64,000 nt of DNA from an uncultured Bacteroides sp. (GCA_900553185.1 USCT01000010.1:5590-69589); one strand, 5' to 3'. Shown: positions 43,632 to 51,753, numbered from the stretch's first letter. The notes: generated by a model from the sequence alone, not told the origin. Translations and numbers: made by a program.

Positions 43632-46127
43632 TTATTGTGCTCCGCCGGTACCTCCTCCGCTACCGCCTTGTCCGCCACCGCCTGACTTCACATCGTCGTT
43701 GCTGATGCTGCGGGCGGTTTTCTTCACCTGGGCTTTGAGTTCTCCGAAACGCCAGCTTATACTAAGTCCGTAACTCCGTGAAGGCGATTTCGATTCGCTC
43801 CAGGATCGGAAGGTATCGGTTACGGTTTCGCTGGAGTAGGTCTGGTATTTCGAGAAGACATTGCTGGCATAGATGGAGAATGTCAGGCGTTTCTCTTTCA
43901 GGAACGAGCGGCTCAGGTTAAATCCGTAGAAGTTGTACGACGAACCTTTTCCCTGCAAGGAGATATAAGGAGTGCTTCCTCCGCCGTAGACACTGAAGCG
44001 CAGGTCCCAGGGCAAGGTCTGCTGGATGTTTCCGAAGAAGTTTCCCTGGAAGCCGTGGTTTCCCGAGGCGAACTCGCTGCTCTTGAAATCGGAATACGAA
44101 CCTCCGGCGTTGAGGGAGATACGTGTCTTGCTTCCCGGGTTCCAGTTCATCCAGAGCGAGAGGCGCGTACGGTTGCTCTTTCCGATGTTGCCGTAGGTGC
44201 TTTCCATCACTCCGTTGTTTACGAACGAGTATCGTTCGATACCGTTGTTGATGAACATGTAGCTCAGGTTGAGGTTTATGCTGAACTTGGCCGAGAAGCT
44301 GCTGAAGGTCATTCCCAGGTTGTGCGCCTTTTCCGTGTCCAGATCCGGGTTACCGTAGCTGATGGAAGTCGGGTTGCTGACATCGCGGAACGGGTTCAGG
44401 TACCAGATACCCGGCCGGTTGATACGCATGTTGTAGTTGGCGCGCAGGCTCATGGAAGTACCTAGCATGTAGGAGAAGTTGGCCGAAGGCACGATGTCGT
44501 CGAAATTGGCGTCGAAGTTGCGGTCGGGCATGTAGGCGTATTTCACGTCCATGAAGGTATGTTCGTAGCGTACTCCGGCCTTGAATCCCAGTTTCTTCCA
44601 TTTCAGCTGGTAGTCGGCGTACGCGGCCAGGATGTTCTGTCCCTGGTCGAACTTGCTGCTCAGGTCTTCGGCCGGTTGCATGGCTCCGTTGTCGTCTTCG
44701 CGATAGTACTTGCTGTCGCTGGCGTTCAGGCGATAGATGTATTTCATACCCGCATCGATGTAGTGCATGTCGGTGAGCGGGTTTACGTAATCCACCTGAG
44801 CGGTATGTTCTGCCGTATGCGCGTTGTTGTCATAATATTGTTTGCGGAGTTCTCCGTACAGGTCGGTTGGATAATTGTCAATATCCTGGTAAGAGGTTGT
44901 GGCCTCGCCGCCGTCGGGCGAGTTGTTGAACTTGTAGGAGAGGGTGAGGTATTCTCCTTTTTTCTTGAACGAATGCTGGTAGTCGAAGTTTACTCCCAGG
45001 TTGCTGAAATTGGTCGTGTTGTTGGATAGCGTACGGTAACTATAGGTATGTTCCCGTGCGTTGTTCAGCATTTCGGTAAAGGTGTTGTTGTCTCCTTTGA
45101 ATTTTCCACCGAACAGGTTGGCCGAGAAGGTAATGAGGTTCAGGGTATCGATTTCATAACTGCCTTCCAGGTTTCCGAACTGGAAATTACCTTTGCTGTC
45201 ATTGGATGATTGGCTTTCCAGGTATCGGAAATCGGTTGAGGTGAAATCCTCACGGGTGCTCTGGCCATAACCGGTAGGCTGGTTGTTGTAGTTGTACGAG
45301 TAGTTTCCGGTCACGGTAAACTTGCCTACCTGTACCGTTCCGTAGGCACTTCCTCCTATTCCCATGTTGCTGGCCCGTCCGCTTACGGTCACGTTGTAAC
45401 CTTGCATCTTGGCATCGTCGGTGATGATGTTCAGAATCCCTCCGATACCTTCGGCATCGTATTTGGCTCCCGGTTCGGTGATGACTTCGATGGACTTCAC
45501 CGAGTTGGCCGGCAGGCTCCGCAGGACTTCTTTCGGGTTGTTGCTCATCAGGGTGTTCGGTTTCCCGTTGACGTGTACCTTGAAGTTGCTCGAACCGTTC
45601 ACCTGAATGTTGTCTTCACCGTCGACGGTCACCAGGGGTACTTTCCGGAGCATTTCCAGGGTGGTATTGGTCTGTGAGTCGGGGTCGTCTTCTATGCTAT
45701 AGGAAATCTTGTCTATTTCGGCCTTTACGAGCGGTTTCTGGGCCACTACTTCCACTCCCTTGAGCATTTTGCTGGATTCGGCGGTATAGATGGTTCCCAG
45801 GTCGATCGATTTCTGGGTATTGGTAAGTGTAAATTTCCGGGTCACGGTCAGTTTTCCTACCGACGTAAAGCTGATGGTGTATTCGCCCGGCGCGTTGAGC
45901 TTTTCACTGAACTTTCCGTTTTCGTCGGTGACGGCCAGCTTGACAGGCTTGCCGGGTGTCTGGGCCTTTGAGATTCGGATGGTGGCATACGGTTCGCTTT
46001 CGTTGAGGATGGAGTCTGCCAGTACTCCTTTTACGGTGTAGGCTCCGGTCTGTTTCTGTGCGTAGGCCATAGTGGCGACCATACATAGCAGCATGCAGAG
46101 CAAACCGTTGTAGAACTTTGTTTTCAT
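43632..46127 (-). CDS. TonB-dependent receptor, OMP_b-brl_3 type
   Basis: 831 residues with a signal peptide (MKTKFYNGLLCMLLCMVATMAYAQ). A carboxypeptidase-regulatory-like domain (about 30-115) is followed by a plug (about 125-220, VNGKPNTLMSNNPKEVLRSLPANSVKSIEVITEPGAKYDAEGIGG, with the usual IEVI..P..KY.A.G..G) and an outer-membrane barrel. The C-terminus is a low-complexity Gly/Gln tail (SGGGGQGGSGGGTGGAQ) rather than a closing aromatic, which is common in this subgroup. Ligand unknown; no SusD partner is adjacent. Energised presumably by the TonB/ExbBD set in this window. Confidence 0.92.
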   Translation of the reverse strand: MKTKFYNGLLCMLLCMVATMAYAQKQTGAYTVKGVLADSILNESEPYATIRISKAQTPGKPVKLAVTDENGKFSEKLNAPGEYTISFTSVGKLTVTRKFTLTNTQKSIDLGTIYTAESSKMLKGVEVVAQKPLVKAEIDKISYSIEDDPDSQTNTTLEMLRKVPLVTVDGEDNIQVNGSSNFKVHVNGKPNTLMSNNPKEVLRSLPANSVKSIEVITEPGAKYDAEGIGGILNIITDDAKMQGYNVTVSGRASNMGIGGSAYGTVQVGKFTVTGNYSYNYNNQPTGYGQSTREDFTSTDFRYLESQSSNDSKGNFQFGNLEGSYEIDTLNLITFSANLFGGKFKGDNNTFTEMLNNAREHTYSYRTLSNNTTNFSNLGVNFDYQHSFKKKGEYLTLSYKFNNSPDGGEATTSYQDIDNYPTDLYGELRKQYYDNNAHTAEHTAQVDYVNPLTDMHYIDAGMKYIYRLNASDSKYYREDDNGAMQPAEDLSSKFDQGQNILAAYADYQLKWKKLGFKAGVRYEHTFMDVKYAYMPDRNFDANFDDIVPSANFSYMLGTSMSLRANYNMRINRPGIWYLNPFRDVSNPTSISYGNPDLDTEKAHNLGMTFSSFSAKFSINLNLSYMFINNGIERYSFVNNGVMESTYGNIGKSNRTRLSLWMNWNPGSKTRISLNAGGSYSDFKSSEFASGNHGFQGNFFGNIQQTLPWDLRFSVYGGGSTPYISLQGKGSSYNFYGFNLSRSFLKEKRLTFSIYASNVFSKYQTYSSETVTDTFRSWSESKSPSRSYGLSISWRFGELKAQVKKTARSISNDDVKSGGGGQGGSGGGTGGAQ

Positions 46128-46187
46128 AATATTGGTTTATTAGATGTAATAGATGCCGTTTTTGTTTCGTTTGGTTTCTAAAAAGAT

Positions 46188-46229
46188 AAACAATGGACCG
46201 AAAATAATACATTATCGGTTCCATTGTTT
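46188..46229. promoter_or_regulatory. Long inverted repeat upstream of the TonB-dependent receptor
   Basis: AAACAATGGACCGA (46188-46201) faces TCGGTTCCATTGTTT (46215-46229), complementary apart from one bulged base. On the minus strand it ends in ATCTTTTTAG, so it could terminate the ABC/GntR operon; the same TATCTTTT resembles a weak -7 box for the receptor 61 nt downstream, so it could also be an operator. Confidence 0.5.
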
Positions 46230-46306
46230 ACTTCTTGTCGTGTTTTATGTTGGTAATTTGTCTATCTTAACATTTGTTTATGTATAAATACGAAAATATC
46301 GGAATT

Positions 46307-46675
46307 TTAATTGTTTTCCTTTAGATATTGCTCGTAGAGTGTTGAAATTTCGGATACGGGTATATCCAGCAATTTCATCTGTCGGAACATTTCCGGAAGA
46401 CTCTCGTTCAGGAACGATTCCCGCCGCAGGGCGATGATTTTTTCGCGTGCGTTTCCGGCCACGAAATAACCGATTCCCCGTTTGTTGTAGATGATGTCCT
46501 GATTTTGGAGGTAATCGTAGGAACGTACCATGGTGTTGGCGTTCACTTCCACCGTAGCGGCGTATTCGCGTACGGAGGGAATGCGTTCCTCCTCCCGGTA
46601 AACGTTGCACAGGATTTCATCCATAATCCGGTCGGCTATCTGCAGGTAAATGGGTTTATTCTCCTTGAAATTCAT
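46307..46675 (-). CDS. GntR family (YtrA-type) transcriptional regulator
   Basis: 122 residues from the ATG at 46675, which overlaps the permease stop as ATGA. Short GntR protein: winged helix NKPIYLQIADRIMDEILCNVYREEERIPSVREYAATVEVNANTMVRSYDYL followed by only about 50 residues, the YtrA layout without a large effector domain. Such regulators commonly repress their own ABC transporter operon. A matching dyad lies at the operon promoter. Confidence 0.9.
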   Translation of the reverse strand: MNFKENKPIYLQIADRIMDEILCNVYREEERIPSVREYAATVEVNANTMVRSYDYLQNQDIIYNKRGIGYFVAGNAREKIIALRRESFLNESLPEMFRQMKLLDIPVSEISTLYEQYLKENN

Positions 46676-47553
46676 CGTCTGAAAAGTTTTCGTTCGGTGA
46701 TTTGTGATTTCGCAAACAATCTGTAGCTCAATGCCCAATTAAGTACGGTGAGTATGAGGAAGAAAGTGAAACCGATACTCAGGGCAATGTTGGCTTTCTG
46801 TACCGGATCTTCTTTTGTCCAGTCTTCCAGCCATTCGATGAATTCGGGGTTGGTTCCTTCGAATATCCGGACGAAGAAATTTCCGAACAGAATCATCAGC
46901 ACAAAGCAGAGCCCCATGGTCTTGATGAAGGCATGTTTCCGGAAAAAGGAACCTCCCAGAATGTATAAGGAATGACTCCACGTGATCAGTACGGTGATGA
47001 ACATAACCAGAAGCGTATAGCTATAGGTCGGGTCGCCGTAGATAACCGGTTTCTGATTTTCGGCCAATATCCGGTGCCATACATCGGTGAGGCAGAAACG
47101 GCCGAATTCTTCCGGTATGCCGAGTATCGGCACGAACAGAAGCCGGGTAAGTTCGGCCAGCAGGATTCCGCATCCGAAGATAATCAGGGTACCTATCGTG
47201 ACATACAAAGCACGGCTCACGAATTTCTCGCCGAGTGTAGCCGGCAACATCAGGTAGGAGATGCGTTTCTCTTTTGTTTTCATCGGCTCTAAAATAAGAG
47301 AGGCGAAATAGCACATGTAAAGGTTCAATGCGATGTACATAATGCCCGTAACGTTGCCGCAGAACTGTTCGTAGAAGTATTCAGCCGAGTTCCCGGAGGA
47401 ATGGCTCATGCCGTACATCATGGTGATGAAAAGCAGGCTGAAGATGAGGTAGCAGGTAAGTACCCGGTAAAGGTTCGTCTTCCAGTTTTCTACCAGGTCG
47501 CGTTTGATGACTGATACCAGTCTTGAAAAGTTGAAATGTATAAGGTGGTTCAT
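46672..47553 (-). CDS. ABC transporter permease subunit
   Basis: 293 residues from the ATG at 47553. Six hydrophobic segments (about 30-50, 68-88, 105-130, 170-195, 205-225, 250-275) and little soluble sequence, as in ABC-2 type exporter membrane subunits. Thirteen nt after the ATPase and overlapping the GntR start. Substrate unknown. Confidence 0.8.
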   Translation of the reverse strand: MNHLIHFNFSRLVSVIKRDLVENWKTNLYRVLTCYLIFSLLFITMMYGMSHSSGNSAEYFYEQFCGNVTGIMYIALNLYMCYFASLILEPMKTKEKRISYLMLPATLGEKFVSRALYVTIGTLIIFGCGILLAELTRLLFVPILGIPEEFGRFCLTDVWHRILAENQKPVIYGDPTYSYTLLVMFITVLITWSHSLYILGGSFFRKHAFIKTMGLCFVLMILFGNFFVRIFEGTNPEFIEWLEDWTKEDPVQKANIALSIGFTFFLILTVLNWALSYRLFAKSQITERKLFRR

Positions 47554-47566
47554 GGTGCTCTTTGTT

Positions 47567-48415
47567 TTATCGGTTGAATAAGGTTTGTATCTTTTCGTGT
47601 TCTGCCAGCATGGCATTGAACAGTACTTCCAGGTTCAGCGGGCTTTCCTCGCCGTAGGTATTCGGCAGGATGAGGCTGTTTCCGGCTACCGAGGGTTGGA
47701 TATAGAGGGCACCGTCGGTAAGCTCATTCATCCCCTGTTCGCAGAAGTAGAGTTTTTCGGTGATGGTCTTTACCGGTTGGTTGAGCAGGATGTCTGTTCC
47801 TTCGATGATGATGACATGGTCCAGCAGGCGGTCGATGTCCTTCACCTGGTGGGTCGATACGATGACGGTCTTCTCGTCGCTCATACCGGAAGCGATGGCT
47901 TTCCGGAACTGGCTCTTCGACGGGATGTCCAGTCCGTTGGTGGGCTCGTCCATCAGAAGCAGGGCCGTATTGGTGGCCAGGGCAAAGCAGAGGTATGCTT
48001 TTTTCTTTTGTCCCATGGAGAGCTCACCCAGGTGGATGTCCATGTTCAGGTCGAAGTCCTGCAGGCAATTGTTCAGGATTTCCTGGCTGAATCTTGGGTA
48101 GAATCCGGCATTCAGCTTGACGAACTGTTCCATCGATACATTGGGCAGACTGAACTCTTCGGGCACCAGGTAGGTTTCAGAGAGTGTGAGCGGCAGGCGT
48201 TTTTTTACATCGGTGCCCTGCATGGTGATGGTGCCCTGTTTCGGCCGGAGCAATCCGCATGTCAAATATAATAAGGTGGATTTCCCGGTCCCGTTCTTTC
48301 CCAGCAGACCGATGATCTGTCCGGCAGGAATGTCCAGGTTAAAGTGGCTGAAGAGCGGAGTTTTCTTGCGGTAGCCAAAGCTGAGGTTGTCGATTTTAAT
48401 CAATGTTGTGTTCAT
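47567..48415 (-). CDS. ABC transporter ATP-binding protein
   Basis: 282 residues. Walker A GLLGKNGTGKSTLLYL (about residue 36-51), Q-loop region, signature LGELSMGQKKKAYL (LSMGQ, about 134), Walker B ALLLMDEPTNGLD (about 153-165) and switch VIVSTHQVKDID. The C-terminal 60 residues differ from importers and resemble the YtrB/ABC-2 exporter subfamily. First gene of the operon with permease and GntR. Confidence 0.92.
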   Translation of the reverse strand: MNTTLIKIDNLSFGYRKKTPLFSHFNLDIPAGQIIGLLGKNGTGKSTLLYLTCGLLRPKQGTITMQGTDVKKRLPLTLSETYLVPEEFSLPNVSMEQFVKLNAGFYPRFSQEILNNCLQDFDLNMDIHLGELSMGQKKKAYLCFALATNTALLLMDEPTNGLDIPSKSQFRKAIASGMSDEKTVIVSTHQVKDIDRLLDHVIIIEGTDILLNQPVKTITEKLYFCEQGMNELTDGALYIQPSVAGNSLILPNTYGEESPLNLEVLFNAMLAEHEKIQTLFNR

Positions 48416-48441
48416 GTTACGGCTGTTTTATTGCGTTTATT

Positions 48442-48496
48442 AGTGTATTAGTTTAATAGTACACTGCAAAGGTAGTGATTGTTTTCGGATAAACAA
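48442..48496 (-). promoter_or_regulatory. Promoter and putative GntR operator of the ABC operon
   Basis: Minus strand: -33 TTG (48496-48494), 19-nt spacer, -7 TACCTTTG (48474-48467). Immediately downstream, AGTGTATTA (48442-48450), a 6-nt centre and TAGTACACT (48457-48465) form a dyad with 8 of 9 pairs, covering the expected start of transcription. This is the position for a repressor, most simply the operon's own GntR protein. Confidence 0.65.
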
Positions 48497-48652
48497 GCGT
48501 CTGGGCGTTTTTTTATGAGAAAGTGATAAGATTTTTTGGCGGAGAAGCGTTGTGAAAAACGTCTGGACGAATGAACTAAAACGATTAGGCGTATGGATGA
48601 GAACGAACGGACGTTTCAAACAAGACGTCCGTTCGTTTTGACTTGGATGTTT
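48494..48652. repeat. Quasi-palindromic repeat cluster between ABC operon and groES
   Basis: Several units with AAACG/CGTTT ends: AAGCGTCTGGGCGTTTTTT, AAAACGTCTGGACGAAT, AAAACGATTAGGCGTATG, GAACGAACGGACGTTTC, AAGACGTCCGTTCGTTTTG. Two adjacent ones, ACGAACGGACGTTT and ACGTCCGTTCGTTTT, are complementary and could form a large hairpin (about 48601-48640). Related to the clusters at 15.8 and 29.1 kb. Confidence 0.65.
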
Positions 48653-48745
48653 TTTGTGTCATATATCCGGTTGCAGACTGACAAGGTTGGTACTTTATCC
48701 GTCATGTCGTGTCTGTTTTCTGCCAGGTTGGCAGCATTTGGTCTT

Positions 48746-48761
48746 TGGCACGCTTTTGGCA
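48746..48761 (+). promoter_or_regulatory. Sigma-54-like promoter of groESL
   Basis: TGGCACG-CTTT-TGGCA matches the -24/-12 consensus TGGCACGnnnnTTGCW with one mismatch; GG and GC keep the required 10-nt spacing. It lies 61 nt upstream of the groES ATG. Twelve nt further upstream TGCCA-GGT-TGGCA (48721-48733) is a perfect short dyad. No TAnnTTTG box with a -33 was seen in this gap. Confidence 0.5.
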
Positions 48762-48821
48762 GTACGGTTATCGCTTTTATGAAGCAAGTCAATAGAATAA
48801 TAAATAAAAAATATAATCATT

Positions 48822-49094
48822 ATGAACATTAAACCATTAGCAGACAGAGTCCTGATTCTTCCGGCTCCTGCAGAAGAAAAAACAATCGGTGGTATCATCA
48901 TTCCGGATACAGCAAAAGAAAAACCGTTGCAAGGTGAAGTTGTTGCTGTAGGCCACGGTACAAAAGACGAAGAAATGGTCTTGAAAGTAGGTGATACTGT
49001 ATTGTATGGAAAATATTCTGGTACTGAAATCGAATACGAAGGCGTAAAATATCTGATGATGCGTCAGAGTGATGTTTTGGCAGTATTGGGATAA
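48822..49094 (+). CDS. groES: Co-chaperonin GroES
   Basis: 90 residues (about 10 kDa). MNIKPLADRVLILPAPAEEKTIGGIIIPDTAKEKPLQGEVVAVG and the closing YGKYSGTEIEYEGVKYLMMRQSDVLAVL are standard GroES. The mobile loop EEKTIGGIIIP that binds GroEL is intact. 40 nt upstream of groEL in the same operon. Confidence 0.98.
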   Translation: MNIKPLADRVLILPAPAEEKTIGGIIIPDTAKEKPLQGEVVAVGHGTKDEEMVLKVGDTVLYGKYSGTEIEYEGVKYLMMRQSDVLAVLG

Positions 49095-49134
49095 ATTAAT
49101 GAATTCATAAAAAACAAGAAAGGTAACAATTATT

Positions 49135-50772
49135 ATGGCAAAAGATATTCTCTTCAACATTGATGCTCGTGATCAGTTGAAAAAAGGTGTAGACGAACTG
49201 GCTAACGCCGTGAAAGTAACCCTGGGTCCGAAAGGACGTAACGTAATCATCGAAAAGAAATTCGGTGCTCCTCATATCACAAAGGATGGCGTAACAGTAG
49301 CCAAGGAAGTGGAACTGGCCGACCCTTTCCAGAACACAGGTGCACAGCTGGTGAAGTCAGTAGCCTCAAAAACTGGAGACGATGCGGGCGATGGTACAAC
49401 TACTGCTACCGTATTGGCTCAGGCTATCGTAAGCGTAGGTCTGAAGAACGTAACAGCTGGTGCAAATCCGATGGATTTGAAACGTGGTATCGACAAGGCC
49501 GTTGCCAAAGTTGTTGAATCTATCAAGTCACAGGCTGAAACCGTAGGCGACAACTACGACAAGATCGAACAAGTGGCTACCGTATCTGCCAACAACGATC
49601 CGGTAATCGGTAAGTTGATTGCAGACGCTATGCGTAAGGTTTCTAAAGATGGTGTAATCACTATTGAGGAAGCCAAAGGTACAGACACTACCATCGGTGT
49701 AGTAGAAGGTATGCAGTTCGACCGTGGCTATCTGTCAGCTTACTTCGTAACCGATACCGAAAAGATGGAATGCGTGATGGAACATCCGTATATCCTGATT
49801 TACGACAAGAAGATTTCTAACCTGAAAGATTTCCTGCCTATCCTGGAACCGGCTGCTCAGAGCGGACGTCCGTTGCTGGTTATCGCTGAAGACGTAGACA
49901 GCGAAGCCTTGACAACCCTGGTAGTGAACCGTCTGCGTGGCCAGTTGAAGATCTGTGCCGTGAAGGCTCCGGGCTTCGGCGACCGTCGTAAAGCCATGCT
50001 GGAAGATATTGCCGTATTGACAGGTGGTGTCGTAATCAGCGAAGAAAAGGGCTTGAAACTGGAACAGGCTACCATCGAAATGCTGGGTACTTGTGACAAG
50101 GTTACTATTACGAAAGAGAATACGACTATCGTAAACGGTGGAGGTCAGAAAGAACTGATTCAGGAACGTATCAATCAGATCAAGGCCGAAATCAAGAATT
50201 CTACTTCAGACTACGACAAGGAAAAATTGCAGGAACGTCTGGCTAAATTGTCAGGTGGTGTAGCTGTTCTTTACGTAGGTGCTGCCAGCGAAGTAGAGAT
50301 GAAAGAAAAGAAAGACCGTGTAGACGATGCGTTGTGTGCTACTCGTGCCGCTATCGAAGAAGGTATCGTACCGGGCGGCGGTGTGACATACATCCGTGCC
50401 ATCGATGCATTGGAAGGCTTGAAAGGTGACAATGCCGATGAGACAACCGGTATTGAAATCATCAAGCGTGCCATCGAAGAACCGCTTCGTCAGATTGTAG
50501 CCAATGCCGGTAAGGAAGGCGCGGTCGTTGTACAGAAAGTACGTGAAGGTAAAGGTGACTTCGGTTACAATGCACGTACCGATGTATACGAACACTTGCA
50601 CGCTGCCGGTGTGGTAGATCCGGCTAAGGTAACTCGTGTAGCTTTGGAAAATGCGGCTTCTATCGCCGGTATGTTCCTGACTACTGAATGTGTTATCGTA
50701 GAAAAGAAAGAAGATAAACCGGAAATGCCGATGGCTGCTCCTGGAATGGGCGGTATGGGCGGCATGATGTAA
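49135..50772 (+). CDS. groEL: Chaperonin GroEL
   Basis: 545 residues. Full-length Hsp60 with KDILFNIDARDQLKKGVDELANAVKVTLGPKGRNV, the ATP-site GDGTTTATVLAQAI and DDAGDGTTT, AAIEEGIVPGGGVTYIRAI and the GMGGMGGMM tail. Forms the folding chamber with GroES. Confidence 0.98.
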   Translation: MAKDILFNIDARDQLKKGVDELANAVKVTLGPKGRNVIIEKKFGAPHITKDGVTVAKEVELADPFQNTGAQLVKSVASKTGDDAGDGTTTATVLAQAIVSVGLKNVTAGANPMDLKRGIDKAVAKVVESIKSQAETVGDNYDKIEQVATVSANNDPVIGKLIADAMRKVSKDGVITIEEAKGTDTTIGVVEGMQFDRGYLSAYFVTDTEKMECVMEHPYILIYDKKISNLKDFLPILEPAAQSGRPLLVIAEDVDSEALTTLVVNRLRGQLKICAVKAPGFGDRRKAMLEDIAVLTGGVVISEEKGLKLEQATIEMLGTCDKVTITKENTTIVNGGGQKELIQERINQIKAEIKNSTSDYDKEKLQERLAKLSGGVAVLYVGAASEVEMKEKKDRVDDALCATRAAIEEGIVPGGGVTYIRAIDALEGLKGDNADETTGIEIIKRAIEEPLRQIVANAGKEGAVVVQKVREGKGDFGYNARTDVYEHLHAAGVVDPAKVTRVALENAASIAGMFLTTECVIVEKKEDKPEMPMAAPGMGGMGGMM

Positions 50773-50802
50773 TCTTCCCTTAACCATATAAGTAAAAAAC
50801 AG

Positions 50803-50838
50803 ATTCCCTGTCTGGGCCGTATGTTCCAGGCAGGGAAT
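50803..50838 (+). terminator. Terminator of groESL
   Basis: ATTCCCTGTCTGG (50803-50815) and CCAGGCAGGGAAT (50826-50838), 12 of 13 pairs, followed by a run of T; 30 nt past groEL. Confidence 0.85.
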
Positions 50839-50923
50839 TTTTTTATTTGCCTGCGGTAAGGTAGGCAAAGTGTGGGATGAATCCTGTATTTTTGTTAAAC
50901 TCATAGAAAAGAACGGTAAATGA

Positions 50924-50958
50924 TTGGCCGGTAAAAATAAAATTCGTAATTTTGCGAA
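50924..50958 (+). promoter_or_regulatory. Promoter and ArsR-type operator O1
   Basis: -33 TTG (50924-50926), 20-nt spacer, -7 TAATTTTG (50947-50954). The dyad TTCGTA-ATTT-TGCGAA (50943-50958) covers the whole -7 box, the position for self-repression by ArsR. The same dyad recurs at 51332-51347 and 51722-51737. Confidence 0.7.
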
Positions 50959-50983
50959 CAACAAACAGAAAGGGATTGATGTT

Positions 50984-51310
50984 ATGACAAAGAAACAGTA
51001 TACAGAAGACCAGGAACGATTGGCCCGTTTTGCCAAGGCTATGGGACATCCGGCCCGTATGGCTATACTTGAGTTTCTGGCTCGTCAGGAAAGTTGTTTT
51101 TTCGGTGATATTCATGACGAACTTCCCATAGCCAAGGCTACCGTATCGCAGCACTTGAAGGAACTGAAGGATGCCGGACTGATTCAGGGAGAGATTGAGA
51201 CCCCGAAGGTAAAGTATTGCATCAATCGCGAAAACTGGGAAACCGCCCGGAAGATGTTTGCCGGTTTCTTTTCGCAATTGCCGTGTAAGAAAGAGAGCTG
51301 TTGCAAATAA
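50984..51310 (+). CDS. arsR: ArsR family metalloregulator
   Basis: 108 residues from the ATG at 50984. Winged helix with RFAKAMGHPARMAILEFLARQESCFFGDIHDELPIAKATVSQHLKELKDAGLI. The usual ELCVCD metal site is reduced to SCFFGD with one Cys (Cys38); extra cysteines sit at the very C-terminus, CKKESCCK (Cys101, 106, 107), with Cys79. An arsenic or other thiophilic ligand through the C-terminal site is likely. First gene of the cluster. Confidence 0.9.
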   Translation: MTKKQYTEDQERLARFAKAMGHPARMAILEFLARQESCFFGDIHDELPIAKATVSQHLKELKDAGLIQGEIETPKVKYCINRENWETARKMFAGFFSQLPCKKESCCK

Positions 51311-51331
51311 GCTCTTTTTTTGTTCCGGTTA

Positions 51332-51347
51332 TTCGTAGTTTTGCGAA
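51332..51347 (+). promoter_or_regulatory. ArsR-type operator O2 over the small thioredoxin promoter
   Basis: TTCGTA-GTTT-TGCGAA, identical to O1 except for one central base; it encloses the -7-like TAGTTTTG (51336-51343), 69 nt upstream of the small thioredoxin gene. Confidence 0.65.
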
Positions 51348-51411
51348 ATACTAACATGTATCTTTTAACCGATAACTATTTTATCAATAAATACTAAAAG
51401 AGGATTGTAAG

Positions 51412-51645
51412 ATGGAAATTAAAGTTTTAGGTCCTGGATGCAGCAGATGTAAGTCTACATTTCAGGTGATTGAGAAAGTGATCAAGGAAAACAATCTTGA
51501 TGTGAAGCTGACCAAGGTGGACGATGTGATGGAAATGATGAAATACAACATTTTGTCTACTCCTGCCGTGGTAGTGGATGAGGTGGTAAAGATGAAAGGT
51601 CAGGTTCCTTCGGAGAGTGATGTAAAAAAGCTTTTGGGAATCTGA
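51412..51645 (+). CDS. Small thioredoxin-fold redox protein
   Basis: 77 residues: MEIKVLGPGCSRCKSTFQVIEKVIKENN with the CSRC redox pair (Cys10, Cys13), and LSTPAVVVDEVVKMKGQVPSESDVKKLLG with the cis-Pro (TPA). This is the TM0996/redox-active disulfide protein 2 type often found in ars clusters. It may reduce the downstream ArsC or bind the metalloid. Confidence 0.88.
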   Translation: MEIKVLGPGCSRCKSTFQVIEKVIKENNLDVKLTKVDDVMEMMKYNILSTPAVVVDEVVKMKGQVPSESDVKKLLGI

Positions 51646-51664
51646 TTGGCGTGACGGTTTAACG

Positions 51665-51706
51665 GAAAGCGGCGGATGTCACCTGCGGGGTGGAAGGGCC
51701 GCTTTC
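51665..51706 (+). terminator. Terminator after the small thioredoxin gene
   Basis: GAAAGCGGC (51665-51673) and GCCGCTTTC (51698-51706), perfect 9-bp arms, followed by ATTTG. 19 nt past the stop; separates the thioredoxin unit from the permease unit. Confidence 0.65.
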
Positions 51707-51707
51707 A

Positions 51708-51739
51708 TTTGAAAATGATTGTTCGTAGTAATACGAATT
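51708..51739 (+). promoter_or_regulatory. ArsR-type operator O3 and candidate permease promoter
   Basis: TTCGTA-GTAA-TACGAA (51722-51737) is a perfect dyad of the same family as O1 and O2. A TTTG at 51708-51711 lies 20 nt before TACGAATT (51732-51739), a weak -7 box that the dyad overlaps. 15 nt upstream of the permease gene. Confidence 0.6.
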
Positions 51740-51753
51740 AATATGACCTGTAT

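Noticed and set aside
48721..48733. TGCCAGGTTGGCA as a CIRCE element of groESL
   Set aside because: CIRCE is TTAGCACTC-N9-GAGTGCTAA; the half sites here are 5 bp and unrelated.
48593..48832. 79-codon open frame upstream of groES
   Set aside because: Runs through the palindromic repeats and the sigma-54-like promoter and overlaps the groES start.
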